Under the pieces are notes generated by a model that saw nothing but the letters and a program-made list of their open reading frames with translations, was not told the origin of the DNA and made no database searches. From assembly GCF_016937615.1 (NCBI RefSeq), contig NZ_JAFHKI010000092.1, positions 1 through 53,846 of the forward strand: 53,846 bases of DNA, read 5' to 3'. Below are positions 17,429-25,156 of the stretch, one piece after another. Each line of letters begins with the position of its first letter. The stretch's first letter is position 1. Source of the stretch: Pseudomonas lactucae (GTDB taxonomy: Bacteria > Pseudomonadota > Gammaproteobacteria > Pseudomonadales > Pseudomonadaceae). The position numbers were made by a program, and so were the translations under genes.

Positions 17429-18686
17429 CTTATCGGTCAAGGCCAACCGCCTGAACGTCAACAGTATGACCACCGCGCTGCTGCGCAAGGGCGTGCTGCG
17501 TCAACTCAGCCAATTGCGCCACGGGCAGTTGGTGGTGATCGAGGACGGCGAACGGCAAGTTTTCGGCGCACGGGAAGCGCAGTTGCTGGGAGAAATCCAG
17601 ATCGTCGATTCGGCAGTCTGGGGGCTGGTGGCGGCCAACGGCTCCATCGGCGCCGGCGAGGCGTTTATCCATGGGTACTGGAGCAGCCCGGACCTGACCG
17701 CCGTGGTCCGCGTGATGGTCAGCAACCTCGACGTACTCGACGCGATGGAGGGTGGCCTGGCGCGCCTGGCTCGGCCACTCACCCAAGGGCTGCACTGGCT
17801 GAACCGCAACACGCGCAAGGGCTCGCAAAAAAACATCGCCGCCCATTACGACCTGGGTAACGATCTGTTCGAAGAGTTCCTCGACCCGACGATGATGTAT
17901 TCGGCCGCGCAATTCTTAAACGCCGACGACACCCTGGAACAAGCGCAACTGAACAAGCTGGAGCGCATCTGCCAGAAGCTCGCCCTCAAACCCACCGACC
18001 ATCTGCTGGAAATCGGCACCGGCTGGGGCAGCATGGCGCTGTATGCGGCGCAGCATTACGGCTGCAAGGTCACCACCACGACCCTGTCCAGGGAGCAATT
18101 CGCCTACACCGAGCGGCGCATCCAAGCCTTGGGCTTGCAGGGCCAGGTCACGCTGTTGCTGCAGGACTATCGCGATCTGACCGGCCAGTACGACAAGTTG
18201 GTGTCCATCGAGATGATCGAAGCGGTGGGCCATCGCTTTCTGCCGACCTACTTCAAGCAATGCGCGCATCTGCTCAAGAACGATGGCCTGATGCTGCTGC
18301 AGGCCATCACCATCCGTGAGCAACGCTTCGAACAGGCCAAAAACAACGTCGACTTCATCCAGCGCTATATCTTCCCCGGCGGCGCCCTGCCCAGTGTGCA
18401 GAATATGTTGCACATCGTCAGCCGCGACACCGACATGAACCTGCTGCACATGGAAGACTTCGGCCTGCACTACGCACGCACCCTGCGTCTGTGGCACGAG
18501 AACTTTCGCCGCGCCCACGGCCGCCTCGCCCAATTGGGCTACGACGAATACTTCCTGCGCTTGTGGGAGTTCTACCTGTGCTACTGCGAAGGCGGCTTCA
18601 TGGAGCGCACCATTGGCACCGCGCAGTTATTGCTGGCCAAGCCCTCGGCGATCACCCCGCCGCTGCTGGGGCGTTTCAGTGCTTAA
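17415..18686 (+). CDS. Cyclopropane-fatty-acid synthase-like methyltransferase (UfaM-type candidate)
   Basis: A 423-residue SAM-dependent methyltransferase of the Cfa family. The N-terminal lipid-binding domain is followed by AHYDLGND at 143-150, the SAM motif EIGTGWG at 199-205 and the C-terminal ENFRRAH segment. It should methylate double bonds of membrane phospholipid acyl chains. In P. putida a light-induced Cfa-like gene in the same setting was named ufaM and linked to furan fatty acids, which scavenge singlet oxygen. I cannot tell cyclopropane from methyl/furan chemistry by sequence. Start at 17415 with AAGG before it; the longer reading from 17370 lies inside DUF1365. Confidence 0.88.
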   Translation: MKSPSLSVKANRLNVNSMTTALLRKGVLRQLSQLRHGQLVVIEDGERQVFGAREAQLLGEIQIVDSAVWGLVAANGSIGAGEAFIHGYWSSPDLTAVVRVMVSNLDVLDAMEGGLARLARPLTQGLHWLNRNTRKGSQKNIAAHYDLGNDLFEEFLDPTMMYSAAQFLNADDTLEQAQLNKLERICQKLALKPTDHLLEIGTGWGSMALYAAQHYGCKVTTTTLSREQFAYTERRIQALGLQGQVTLLLQDYRDLTGQYDKLVSIEMIEAVGHRFLPTYFKQCAHLLKNDGLMLLQAITIREQRFEQAKNNVDFIQRYIFPGGALPSVQNMLHIVSRDTDMNLLHMEDFGLHYARTLRLWHENFRRAHGRLAQLGYDEYFLRLWEFYLCYCEGGFMERTIGTAQLLLAKPSAITPPLLGRFSA

Positions 18687-19167
18687 AACCCTGGCCAATG
18701 CCGCGCTGTTCCAGTGCGGCTGGTTTGCCTGTGTACTCGGCGGTGACAGCCCATGGCTGCTGGTCGGAGTGGGCGTGCTGATCATCCACCTGCTGTGGAT
18801 AAGTTCGGCCGCCGAGGACGGTGTATTGATCATCGGCGTCACGCTGGCAGGCACGCTGTTGGATACGCTGCTGCGCAGCCTGGGCGTCTTCCACTTCAGC
18901 GAACCGGGGCCGTTGATTCCTTTCTGGTTGATGTTGCTGTGGGCGTTGCTGGCGACCACGCTGCACCATTGTCTGGCCTGGAGCGCCAGGCCCTGGTGGC
19001 GCGCGGCGTTGTTGGGCGCTGTCGGCGGGCCATTGTCCTATTACGCCGGGAGCCAGTTGGCTGGCGTACAGTTCGGCTACGGGCTGGGGCCGACGATGGC
19101 CTTGCTGGCCGTGCTGTGGGCCGGGGTGTTTACGCTGCTGACCGCGGCAGCGACAAGTAAAAGATGA
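18679..19167 (+). CDS. DUF2878 family integral membrane protein
   Basis: A 162-residue, mostly hydrophobic protein with about four to five membrane segments (LLVGVGVLIIHLLWI, FWLMLLWALLATTL, AALLGAVGGPLSYYAG, LLAVLWAGVFTLL). It starts at GTG 18679 inside the last codons of the Cfa-like gene. DUF2878 has no known function, but it regularly closes this gene cluster. Last gene of the operon; no clear terminator follows. Confidence 0.82.
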   Translation: MLKTLANAALFQCGWFACVLGGDSPWLLVGVGVLIIHLLWISSAAEDGVLIIGVTLAGTLLDTLLRSLGVFHFSEPGPLIPFWLMLLWALLATTLHHCLAWSARPWWRAALLGAVGGPLSYYAGSQLAGVQFGYGLGPTMALLAVLWAGVFTLLTAAATSKR

Positions 19168-19220
19168 AAGCGGTCGGCTTCTCCTTGCAGCTTGCCGCTT
19201 AAAGCTTGAAGCTGGCGCCC

Positions 19221-19526
19221 ATGACCACCATACCCCACACCCAAATCACCGAACCCGCCGTCACCTGCTCAACGTGCGCGGCCTGCTGCTGCCAGCTGGA
19301 AGTGATGCTGATCACCGACACCGGCGTGCCGGAGCGCTATATCGACACGGATGATTGGGGCGGCGAAGTGATGCTGCGCCTGGACGACGGCTGGTGCGCG
19401 GCGCTGGATCGAGACACGATGATGTGCACGATTTATGAACGGCGACCGCTGATTTGCCGGGAATTCGAGATGGGGGCGCCGGAATGCCTGGACGAGCGCC
19501 AGGGGATTGCGACGGCGTATCGCTGA
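19221..19526 (+). CDS. YkgJ-family cysteine cluster protein
   Basis: A 101-residue protein with a dense cysteine motif near the start (CSTCAACCCQLE) and further cysteines at WCAALD, MMCTIYERRPLICREF and APEC. This is the YkgJ/UPF0153 pattern, thought to hold Zn or an Fe-S cluster; function unknown. The ATG at 19221 is preferred over a TTG at 19206. It lies about 50 bases after DUF2878 and may be a separate unit. Confidence 0.8.
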   Translation: MTTIPHTQITEPAVTCSTCAACCCQLEVMLITDTGVPERYIDTDDWGGEVMLRLDDGWCAALDRDTMMCTIYERRPLICREFEMGAPECLDERQGIATAYR

Positions 19527-19532
19527 TCAAAA

Positions 19533-19593
19533 TGTGAGAGGGGCGGTGCGACGATTCGACTTGCTCCCGAGAATCGTCGTACCGCTCTCCCAC
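19533..19593. terminator. Long inverted repeat between convergent ykgJ-like and pagL genes
   Basis: Arms of about 24 bases (starting TGTGAGAGGGGCGG on the left, ending CCGCTCTCCCACA on the right) pair almost fully around a 12-base loop containing CTTGCTCCCGA. The arms share the GTGRGAGG core of the local REP family, so this may be a REP-derived hairpin acting as a two-way terminator. Confidence 0.5.
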
Positions 19594-19617
19594 ACCGTTT
19601 TTCAGCGTGCCTGGGAA

Positions 19618-20135
19618 TTACAGCGGCATGGTGTAGTGCAGCGAGTAGCTCTCTACCCCATCGTTGTTGCTGCTGATCCCGGCGTTGGAGTAATGCGTGG
19701 CGCGAATGCCCACTTCATGTCCCCCAGTAAACCGCAGGCCGAAACCCAAGCGGTCTTCGAACTGGAAGGCCTGGCCGATGTTGTTGTCTTCCAGTTTGGT
19801 GCGGGAGAACACCGCCACCCCGATCCCGGCCTCGATGTAGGGTTTGACCGACTGGCCGGCAAACTCATACACAAAGACCGGCGAGAAGGACAGGCTGCTG
19901 GCGCCGGCGCGCTCGTCGCCCTCCCAGTAGGTGTAGGCGCCGCTCCAATAGCCGGTCAAACGGCCCACGTCGCTCTGCCACCAGCTTTTATCCCAGTCTG
20001 AAGTCAAGCCAAGCCGGTACGTCATGGTGGAGTCGCTGGTGCTTCCCACGCCAAATTCCAGGCCGGCAGCCTGGGCCGAAACCGAGTGTCCCACCACGAC
20101 GCCGCAAACGCGGCCAAACAGAACAAGCGCTTCAT
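19618..20135 (-). pseudogene. pagL: Lipid A 3-O-deacylase PagL, one-base frameshift in the signal peptide
   Basis: An outer-membrane beta-barrel enzyme that removes the 3-O acyl chain of lipid A. The mature part (AAGLEFGVGSTSDSTMTYR...) carries the catalytic His-x-Ser motif in ATHYSNAG. An ATG at 20135 opens MKRLFCLAAFAA, a clear signal peptide start, but the frame is lost at about 20100. Adding one C on the plus strand gives MKRLFCLAAFAAVVVGHSVSAQA and a 172-residue protein of normal length. An internal GTG could not supply a signal peptide. A real break would prevent export. Confidence 0.85.
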
Positions 20136-20238
20136 AAGAAACAGTCCTTTGAAAACGGAAAAGGTGTGATTTTTTACAGGCAATCTCGCTATAGAAGCTG
20201 ACTCACAACCAGAAGTTCAGCGAATTTTCACGAAATTT

Positions 20239-21032
20239 TCACGAGCCAAAGCTTCGCACAACTCCGGGATGTTTCCATAGTGTCGGTAGGATATTTCTGA
20301 GATGACACACATCACCGCTGGTCCAGAACTGCGCAGGCGCTGGATTTCCGACGGCCAACAGGTCGCGCTCACCCAGCAAACGCTTGAGTTGGCGGGCCAC
20401 GGCGGCGCCGGTGTCGATGAGAGTGATGCTGGGGGGCAGCATTTGCGCCAGGAGGGGCTTGAGGAAGGGATAGTGGGTGCAACCGAGGATGATGGTGTCG
20501 CAGCCGGCGCTGAGCAGCGGGTCGATGTAACCCTGTAACAGCGTGCGCAAGGCAGGGCTGGTGAGGTCGCCGGTTTCAATCAATTCAACCAGGCCGGGGC
20601 ACGGCTGGGTGATCACCCGCACATCGGTGGCGAAACGGTCGAGCAAGGCCGCGAACTTGGCGCTTTGCAGGGTGCCGGTGGTGGCCAGCACTCCAACGAC
20701 GCCACTGCGGGTGGCGGCGGCGGCGGGTTTGACGGCGGGTTCCATTCCAACCAGCGGCCAGTCGGGGAAATCCTGGCGCAGGTCGCAACCGCCGCGACGG
20801 TCGCCGTGTTGCAGGCGATCACAAATGCCTTGGCGCCTTTTTCGCGGAAAAACTCGGCAACCCGCCGGGAGCGTTCAAGAATAAAGGCTGGGGTTTTCTC
20901 GCCGTAGGGAATATGCCCGCCATCGGCGACATACAACAGCGATTCGTGAGGCAATAGCCGCTGGATTTCATCGAGCACCGACACGCCGCCGACACCGGAA
21001 TCGAACACACCGATCGGCGCGTCCTTAACCAT
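20239..21032 (-). pseudogene. murI: Glutamate racemase (MurI), one-base frameshift
   Basis: Makes D-glutamate for peptidoglycan. The N-terminal part has IGVFDSGVGGVSVL and the first catalytic cysteine in VIACNTATVAAVA. The second part has GVLATTGTLQSAKF and the second cysteine in IILGCTHYPFLKPLL. The two parts are in different frames; the break is at about 20784, where one missing base (GCGGAC to GCGAC on the coding strand) would restore VADLRQDFPDWPLVGMEP and a 264-residue enzyme. MurI is normally essential, so a sequence error is likely. Start at 21032, overlapping moeB by 8 bases. Confidence 0.9.
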
Positions 21033-21780
21033 GTGGCGTCCCGCAGACACTGCAGCCGGGGTCACGTTTGACGCGTAATTCGCGAAACCGCGTGGTCAAG
21101 GCATCGATCAGCAGCAGGCGGCCCACCAGCGGTTCGCCGAAACCGGCCAGCAACTTCAAGGCCTCCAGCGCCTGCAGGCTACCCACCAGGCCCACCAACG
21201 GACCGACCACGCCGGCTTCGCTGCAGGTGAGTTCGGTGTCGCTGCCATGCCCATATAAACAGTGGTAGCACGGGCTATCGGCGCGGCGCGGGTCGAACAC
21301 CGACAATTGCCCCTCAAGGCGAATCGCCGCGCCGCTGATCAACGGCTTGGCACCTGCGACACAGGCGGCGTTGACCGCTTCGCGGGTGGCGAAGTTGTCG
21401 CTGCAATCGAGCACCACGTCCACCGCCGCCACGGCCGCCGCCAGGGAGTCAGCGTCCAGTGCACGGCGATGAGGAATCAGGCTGATATCAGGGTTGATCG
21501 CCGTCAGGCGGCGCACGGCCGAATCGACCTTGGTCTGCCCGACACTGTCGGTGTCATGGATGATCTGGCGTTGCAGGTTGGTCAGGTCGACGGTATCGAA
21601 GTCAGCCAAATGCAGCTCGCCCACGCCGGCGGCCGCCAGATACAGCGCCACCGGCGCGCCGAGGCCACCCAGGCCGACGATCAGCGCGCGGGCATTTTTC
21701 AGGCGCAACTGGCCGTCGATGTCGACATACTGCAACAGAATCTGGCGGCTGTAGCGCAACAGCTCCTGATCGGTCAGCAC
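21025..21780 (-). CDS. moeB: Molybdopterin-synthase adenylyltransferase (MoeB/ThiF family)
   Basis: A 251-residue E1-like enzyme that adenylates the C-terminus of MoaD in molybdopterin synthesis. The nucleotide motif GLGGLG is at 36-41. Zn-binding pairs appear as CYHC and the C-terminal CSVC. A HesA- or ThiF-type role cannot be excluded from sequence, but the position between prmC and murI is that of the gene annotated moeB in Pseudomonas. It overlaps prmC by 7 bases. Confidence 0.9.
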   Translation of the reverse strand: MLTDQELLRYSRQILLQYVDIDGQLRLKNARALIVGLGGLGAPVALYLAAAGVGELHLADFDTVDLTNLQRQIIHDTDSVGQTKVDSAVRRLTAINPDISLIPHRRALDADSLAAAVAAVDVVLDCSDNFATREAVNAACVAGAKPLISGAAIRLEGQLSVFDPRRADSPCYHCLYGHGSDTELTCSEAGVVGPLVGLVGSLQALEALKLLAGFGEPLVGRLLLIDALTTRFRELRVKRDPGCSVCGTPHG

Positions 21781-22604
21781 GGCCGGCGTCCCAGAGTGAT
21801 GCGTTCGTGACCGCCCAGGTCGATGCGGCTGTGAACGTCCTCAAAGCCTTGGGTCAGCAGCAGGTCACGCACGGCCTCAGCCTGGTCATAACCGTGTTCG
21901 AGCAGCAACCAACCGCCGGCATTCAAGTGCGCCGGGGCCTCGTTGATGATCAAGCGCAGATCGTCCAGACCATCATGGCCTGCCACCAGCGCACTGGCCG
22001 GCTCGAAACGCACATCGCCCGCCACCAGATGCGGGTCGTTCTCGGCGATATACGGCGGGTTGCTGATGATCAGGTCGTAGCGATGACCTTGCAGGGCGCT
22101 GAACCAATGGCTGTTCAGCACCGTGGCGTTATGCAGGTGCAGGCGCTGGCGATTGCGTTCGGCCAGGGCCACGGCTTCGAGCACGCGATCGACGGCGGTA
22201 ACGTGCCAGGCCGGGCGCTCGCTGGCCAGGGCCAGGGCGATGGCGCCGCTGCCGGTGCCCAGGTCGAGGACCCGAGTCGGCGTGGCCGGCAACAACTCCA
22301 GCGCGGCCTCCACCAGCAATTCGGTGTCCGGGCGCGGGATCAGCGTGTGCGGCGCGACCTCCAGGTCGAGTTTCCAGAAGCCTTGCTGACCGAGAATGTA
22401 AGCCACCGGTTCACCGACGCGACGGCGTTGCAGGTAGCCGGCAAAGGTCAGCGCGTCTTCACTGCTGACGATTTTCTCGGGCCAGGTGTGCAGATAGCTG
22501 CGCGACTTGCCCAGGGCAGCGGCCAGCAACAGTTCGGCATCCAGGCGCGCGCTGGGCGAGTCCGGCAGGTCAGCGGCGCGCAACAGGCTGGCAATGATGG
22601 TCAT
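21774..22604 (-). CDS. prmC: Release factor N5-glutamine methyltransferase (PrmC/HemK)
   Basis: A 276-residue SAM methyltransferase that methylates the GGQ glutamine of release factors RF1 and RF2. The SAM motif DLGTGSG is at 114-120 and the substrate motif NPPY at 182-185. It directly follows prfA, which encodes one of its substrates. Typical length. Confidence 0.95.
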   Translation of the reverse strand: MTIIASLLRAADLPDSPSARLDAELLLAAALGKSRSYLHTWPEKIVSSEDALTFAGYLQRRRVGEPVAYILGQQGFWKLDLEVAPHTLIPRPDTELLVEAALELLPATPTRVLDLGTGSGAIALALASERPAWHVTAVDRVLEAVALAERNRQRLHLHNATVLNSHWFSALQGHRYDLIISNPPYIAENDPHLVAGDVRFEPASALVAGHDGLDDLRLIINEAPAHLNAGGWLLLEHGYDQAEAVRDLLLTQGFEDVHSRIDLGGHERITLGRRPC

Positions 22605-23687
22605 TTATTCACCTATCGCCGCCAGCTGATCGGCCTGGTATTCGGCGAGCAACGGCTCGATGACCGCATCCACACCGCCGGCGAGAATTTCGTCGAGGGA
22701 GTACAGGGTCAGGTTGACCCGGTGGTCGGTGACCCGGCCCTGGGCGAAGTTGTAGGTACGAATACGCTCGGAACGGTCGCCCGAGCCGACCAGCAATTTA
22801 CGCTCGCTGGCAATCGCATTGGCGGCGGCGCTGGTCTGCTGGTCGTTGAGCTTGGCCGACAACCAGGACATGGCCCGCGCACGGTTCTTGTGCTGGGAAC
22901 GCTCTTCCTGGCATTCCACCACGATGCCCGATGGCAAGTGGGTGATGCGGATCGCCGAGTCGGTCTTGTTGACGTGCTGACCACCGGCGCCCGACGAGCG
23001 GTAGGTGTCGACACGCAAGTCCGCCGGGTTGATCTCGATAGCTTCCTGCTCGTCCGGCTCGGGCAACACCGCCACGGTGCACGCCGAGGTGTGGATACGC
23101 CCTTGGGATTCGGTCGCCGGTACTCGCTGTACGCGGTGGGCGCCGGATTCGAACTTCAGCTTGCCGTAGACGTTCTCGCCTTCGACCCGCGCGATGACTT
23201 CTTTATAGCCGCCATGCTCGCCTTCGTTCTCCGACAGGATCTCCACCCGCCAGCCACGCCGCTCGGCATAGCGCGAATACATGCGGAACAGATCGCCGGA
23301 AAAAATCGCCGCCTCGTCGCCACCGGTACCGGCGCGGATTTCGAGGAACACGTTGCGCCCGTCGTTGGGGTCTTTGGGCAAGAGCATACGTTGCAGGTCG
23401 CTTTCCAGCGCTATCAGCTTGTCCTTGGCTTCGCGGACTTCCTCCACGGCCATTTCGCGCATGTCCGGGTCGCTGTCCTTGAGCAGCGCCTGGGCGCCTT
23501 CAAGGTCGGCGTGGGTTTTCAGCCATTGCCCGTAGGTGGTCACGATAGGCTCAACTTCCGCGTACTCCTTGGAATAGGTGCGGAACTTGGCCTGATCGGA
23601 GATGACTTCGCCGTCGCCGAGCAAGGCGGTCAGTTCTTCGAAACGGTCCTGGAGCACGTCCAGTTTATTGAGCAGTGACGCTTTCAT
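22605..23687 (-). CDS. prfA: Peptide chain release factor 1
   Basis: A 360-residue RF1. The codon-recognition tripeptide PAT (190-192, RVPATESQGR) reads UAG/UAA stops. The GGQ motif at 235-237 triggers peptide release in the ribosome. Its start overlaps the hemA stop by 4 bases and prmC begins directly after it, so hemA-prfA-prmC-moeB-murI is one operon. Confidence 0.97.
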   Translation of the reverse strand: MKASLLNKLDVLQDRFEELTALLGDGEVISDQAKFRTYSKEYAEVEPIVTTYGQWLKTHADLEGAQALLKDSDPDMREMAVEEVREAKDKLIALESDLQRMLLPKDPNDGRNVFLEIRAGTGGDEAAIFSGDLFRMYSRYAERRGWRVEILSENEGEHGGYKEVIARVEGENVYGKLKFESGAHRVQRVPATESQGRIHTSACTVAVLPEPDEQEAIEINPADLRVDTYRSSGAGGQHVNKTDSAIRITHLPSGIVVECQEERSQHKNRARAMSWLSAKLNDQQTSAAANAIASERKLLVGSGDRSERIRTYNFAQGRVTDHRVNLTLYSLDEILAGGVDAVIEPLLAEYQADQLAAIGE

Positions 23688-24973
23688 TGCGATTTTTTAT
23701 CCGAAGAGCTTTCTGACGCGCCCTCACCGAGGGCAAAGAGTTCCTGGGCCATGGCCAGCGCATCGAGGCGGCCTTCGGCGGTAAGCTTTTTTAATTGTAC
23801 GCTGGGCGCGTGGAGCAGCTTGTTGGTGAGGCCCCGGGCCAGTTGCATCAGCACTTCTTCGGCGCTGCTGCCGTTGGCCAGCAAGCGCTGGGCCTTGATC
23901 AGCTCCTCGTCACGCAGGCGTTCGCCCTGTTGACGATACGCCTTGAGCACGTCCACCGCCGCCAGTTCACGCAAGCGCACCATGAAGTCTTCGGCGCCGG
24001 TACTGACCATCTCCTCGGCGGCCTGGGCTGCGCCCTGGCGGCTCTTGAGGTTTTCGGCGACCACTTCGTGCAAATCATCGACGCTATAGAGGTAAACGTC
24101 GTCCAACTCGCCGACTTCGGGCTCGATATCCCGCGGAACGGCGATATCCACCATAAAGATCGGTTTGTGTTTGCGCAGCTTCAACGCGCTTTCCACCGCG
24201 CCCTTGCCAAGGATAGGCAACTGGCTGGCGGTGGAGCTGATCACGATATCGCTGCGCACCAGTTCAGCCGGAATATCTGCCAGCAGCACGGCGTGGGCGC
24301 CAAACTGTTCGGCCAGGATGCTCGCGCGCTCCAGGGTGCGGTTGGCGACCACGATGCGCTTGACCCCCAAATCATGCAGATGGCGGGCAACCAGGGTGAT
24401 GGTTTCGCCGGCGCCGATCAGCAAGGCCTGGCTGCGCTGCAAGTCGCTGAAAATCTGTTTGGCCAGGCTCACCGCGGCAAACGCCACGGACACCGGGTTT
24501 TCACCAATGGCAGTGTCGGTGCGCACCTGCTTGGCCGAATTGAACGTGGCCTGGAACAGGCGCCCCAACAGCGGGCCGACGGTCCCGGCCTCGCGCGCTA
24601 CGGCGTAGGCGGATTTCATCTGGCCAAGGATCTGCGGCTCGCCAAGTACCAGCGAATCGAGACCGGCGGCCACACGCATCATGTGACGAACTGCCGCATC
24701 GTCTTCGTGCACGTAAGCGCTCGCGCGCAGGTCATCGAGGCTCAAATGGTGGTAATCGGCCAGCCAACGCAGCACGACATCCGGCGAAAGATGTTCCTGC
24801 TCTATATAAAGCTCACTGCGATTGCAGGTTGAAAGGATCGCAGCTTCGCGGCTGTCGGTGAGCCGGCAGAGCTGCTGCAAGGCCTCAACCAACTGCTCTG
24901 GCGTAAACGCCACGCGCTCGCGCACGTCTACGGAGGCAGTCTTGTGGTTAATACCGAGTGCGAGGAAGGCCAT
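23684..24973 (-). CDS. hemA: Glutamyl-tRNA reductase
   Basis: A 429-residue NADPH enzyme that reduces Glu-tRNA to glutamate-1-semialdehyde, the first committed step of haem synthesis in this group. The catalytic cysteine is Cys50 (LSTCNRSELY). The Rossmann part has LLIGAGETITLVARHL, and a C-terminal dimerisation domain follows. It heads a minus-strand operon and is divergent from the TPR lipoprotein gene across 183 bases (24974-25156) that must hold both promoters; I could not identify either with confidence. Confidence 0.96.
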   Translation of the reverse strand: MAFLALGINHKTASVDVRERVAFTPEQLVEALQQLCRLTDSREAAILSTCNRSELYIEQEHLSPDVVLRWLADYHHLSLDDLRASAYVHEDDAAVRHMMRVAAGLDSLVLGEPQILGQMKSAYAVAREAGTVGPLLGRLFQATFNSAKQVRTDTAIGENPVSVAFAAVSLAKQIFSDLQRSQALLIGAGETITLVARHLHDLGVKRIVVANRTLERASILAEQFGAHAVLLADIPAELVRSDIVISSTASQLPILGKGAVESALKLRKHKPIFMVDIAVPRDIEPEVGELDDVYLYSVDDLHEVVAENLKSRQGAAQAAEEMVSTGAEDFMVRLRELAAVDVLKAYRQQGERLRDEELIKAQRLLANGSSAEEVLMQLARGLTNKLLHAPSVQLKKLTAEGRLDALAMAQELFALGEGASESSSDKKSQ

Positions 24974-25156
24974 TCAATATCGCTGATGATGTCGGGAAGC
25001 CGACAATTGTCCTACTTCGATAGATTCAGAACAACCACCGTCGTCTATTGTCCCTATACCTTGTGCCTATGAAAGGTATCCACTGAGTCTCGGTTATGTT
25101 TGGCCGAAGGCTTGTGTCATGATGATCCGACCGCAGGTTAGTCGTCCTCTTCCTAT

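Noticed and set aside
20222..20243. Tandem ATTTTCACGA-type repeat at the end of murI
   Set aside because: Only two short copies in AT-rich sequence; too little to call a functional site.
21807..23678. A 623-codon plus-strand frame opposite prmC and prfA
   Set aside because: Antisense shadow of two clear housekeeping genes.
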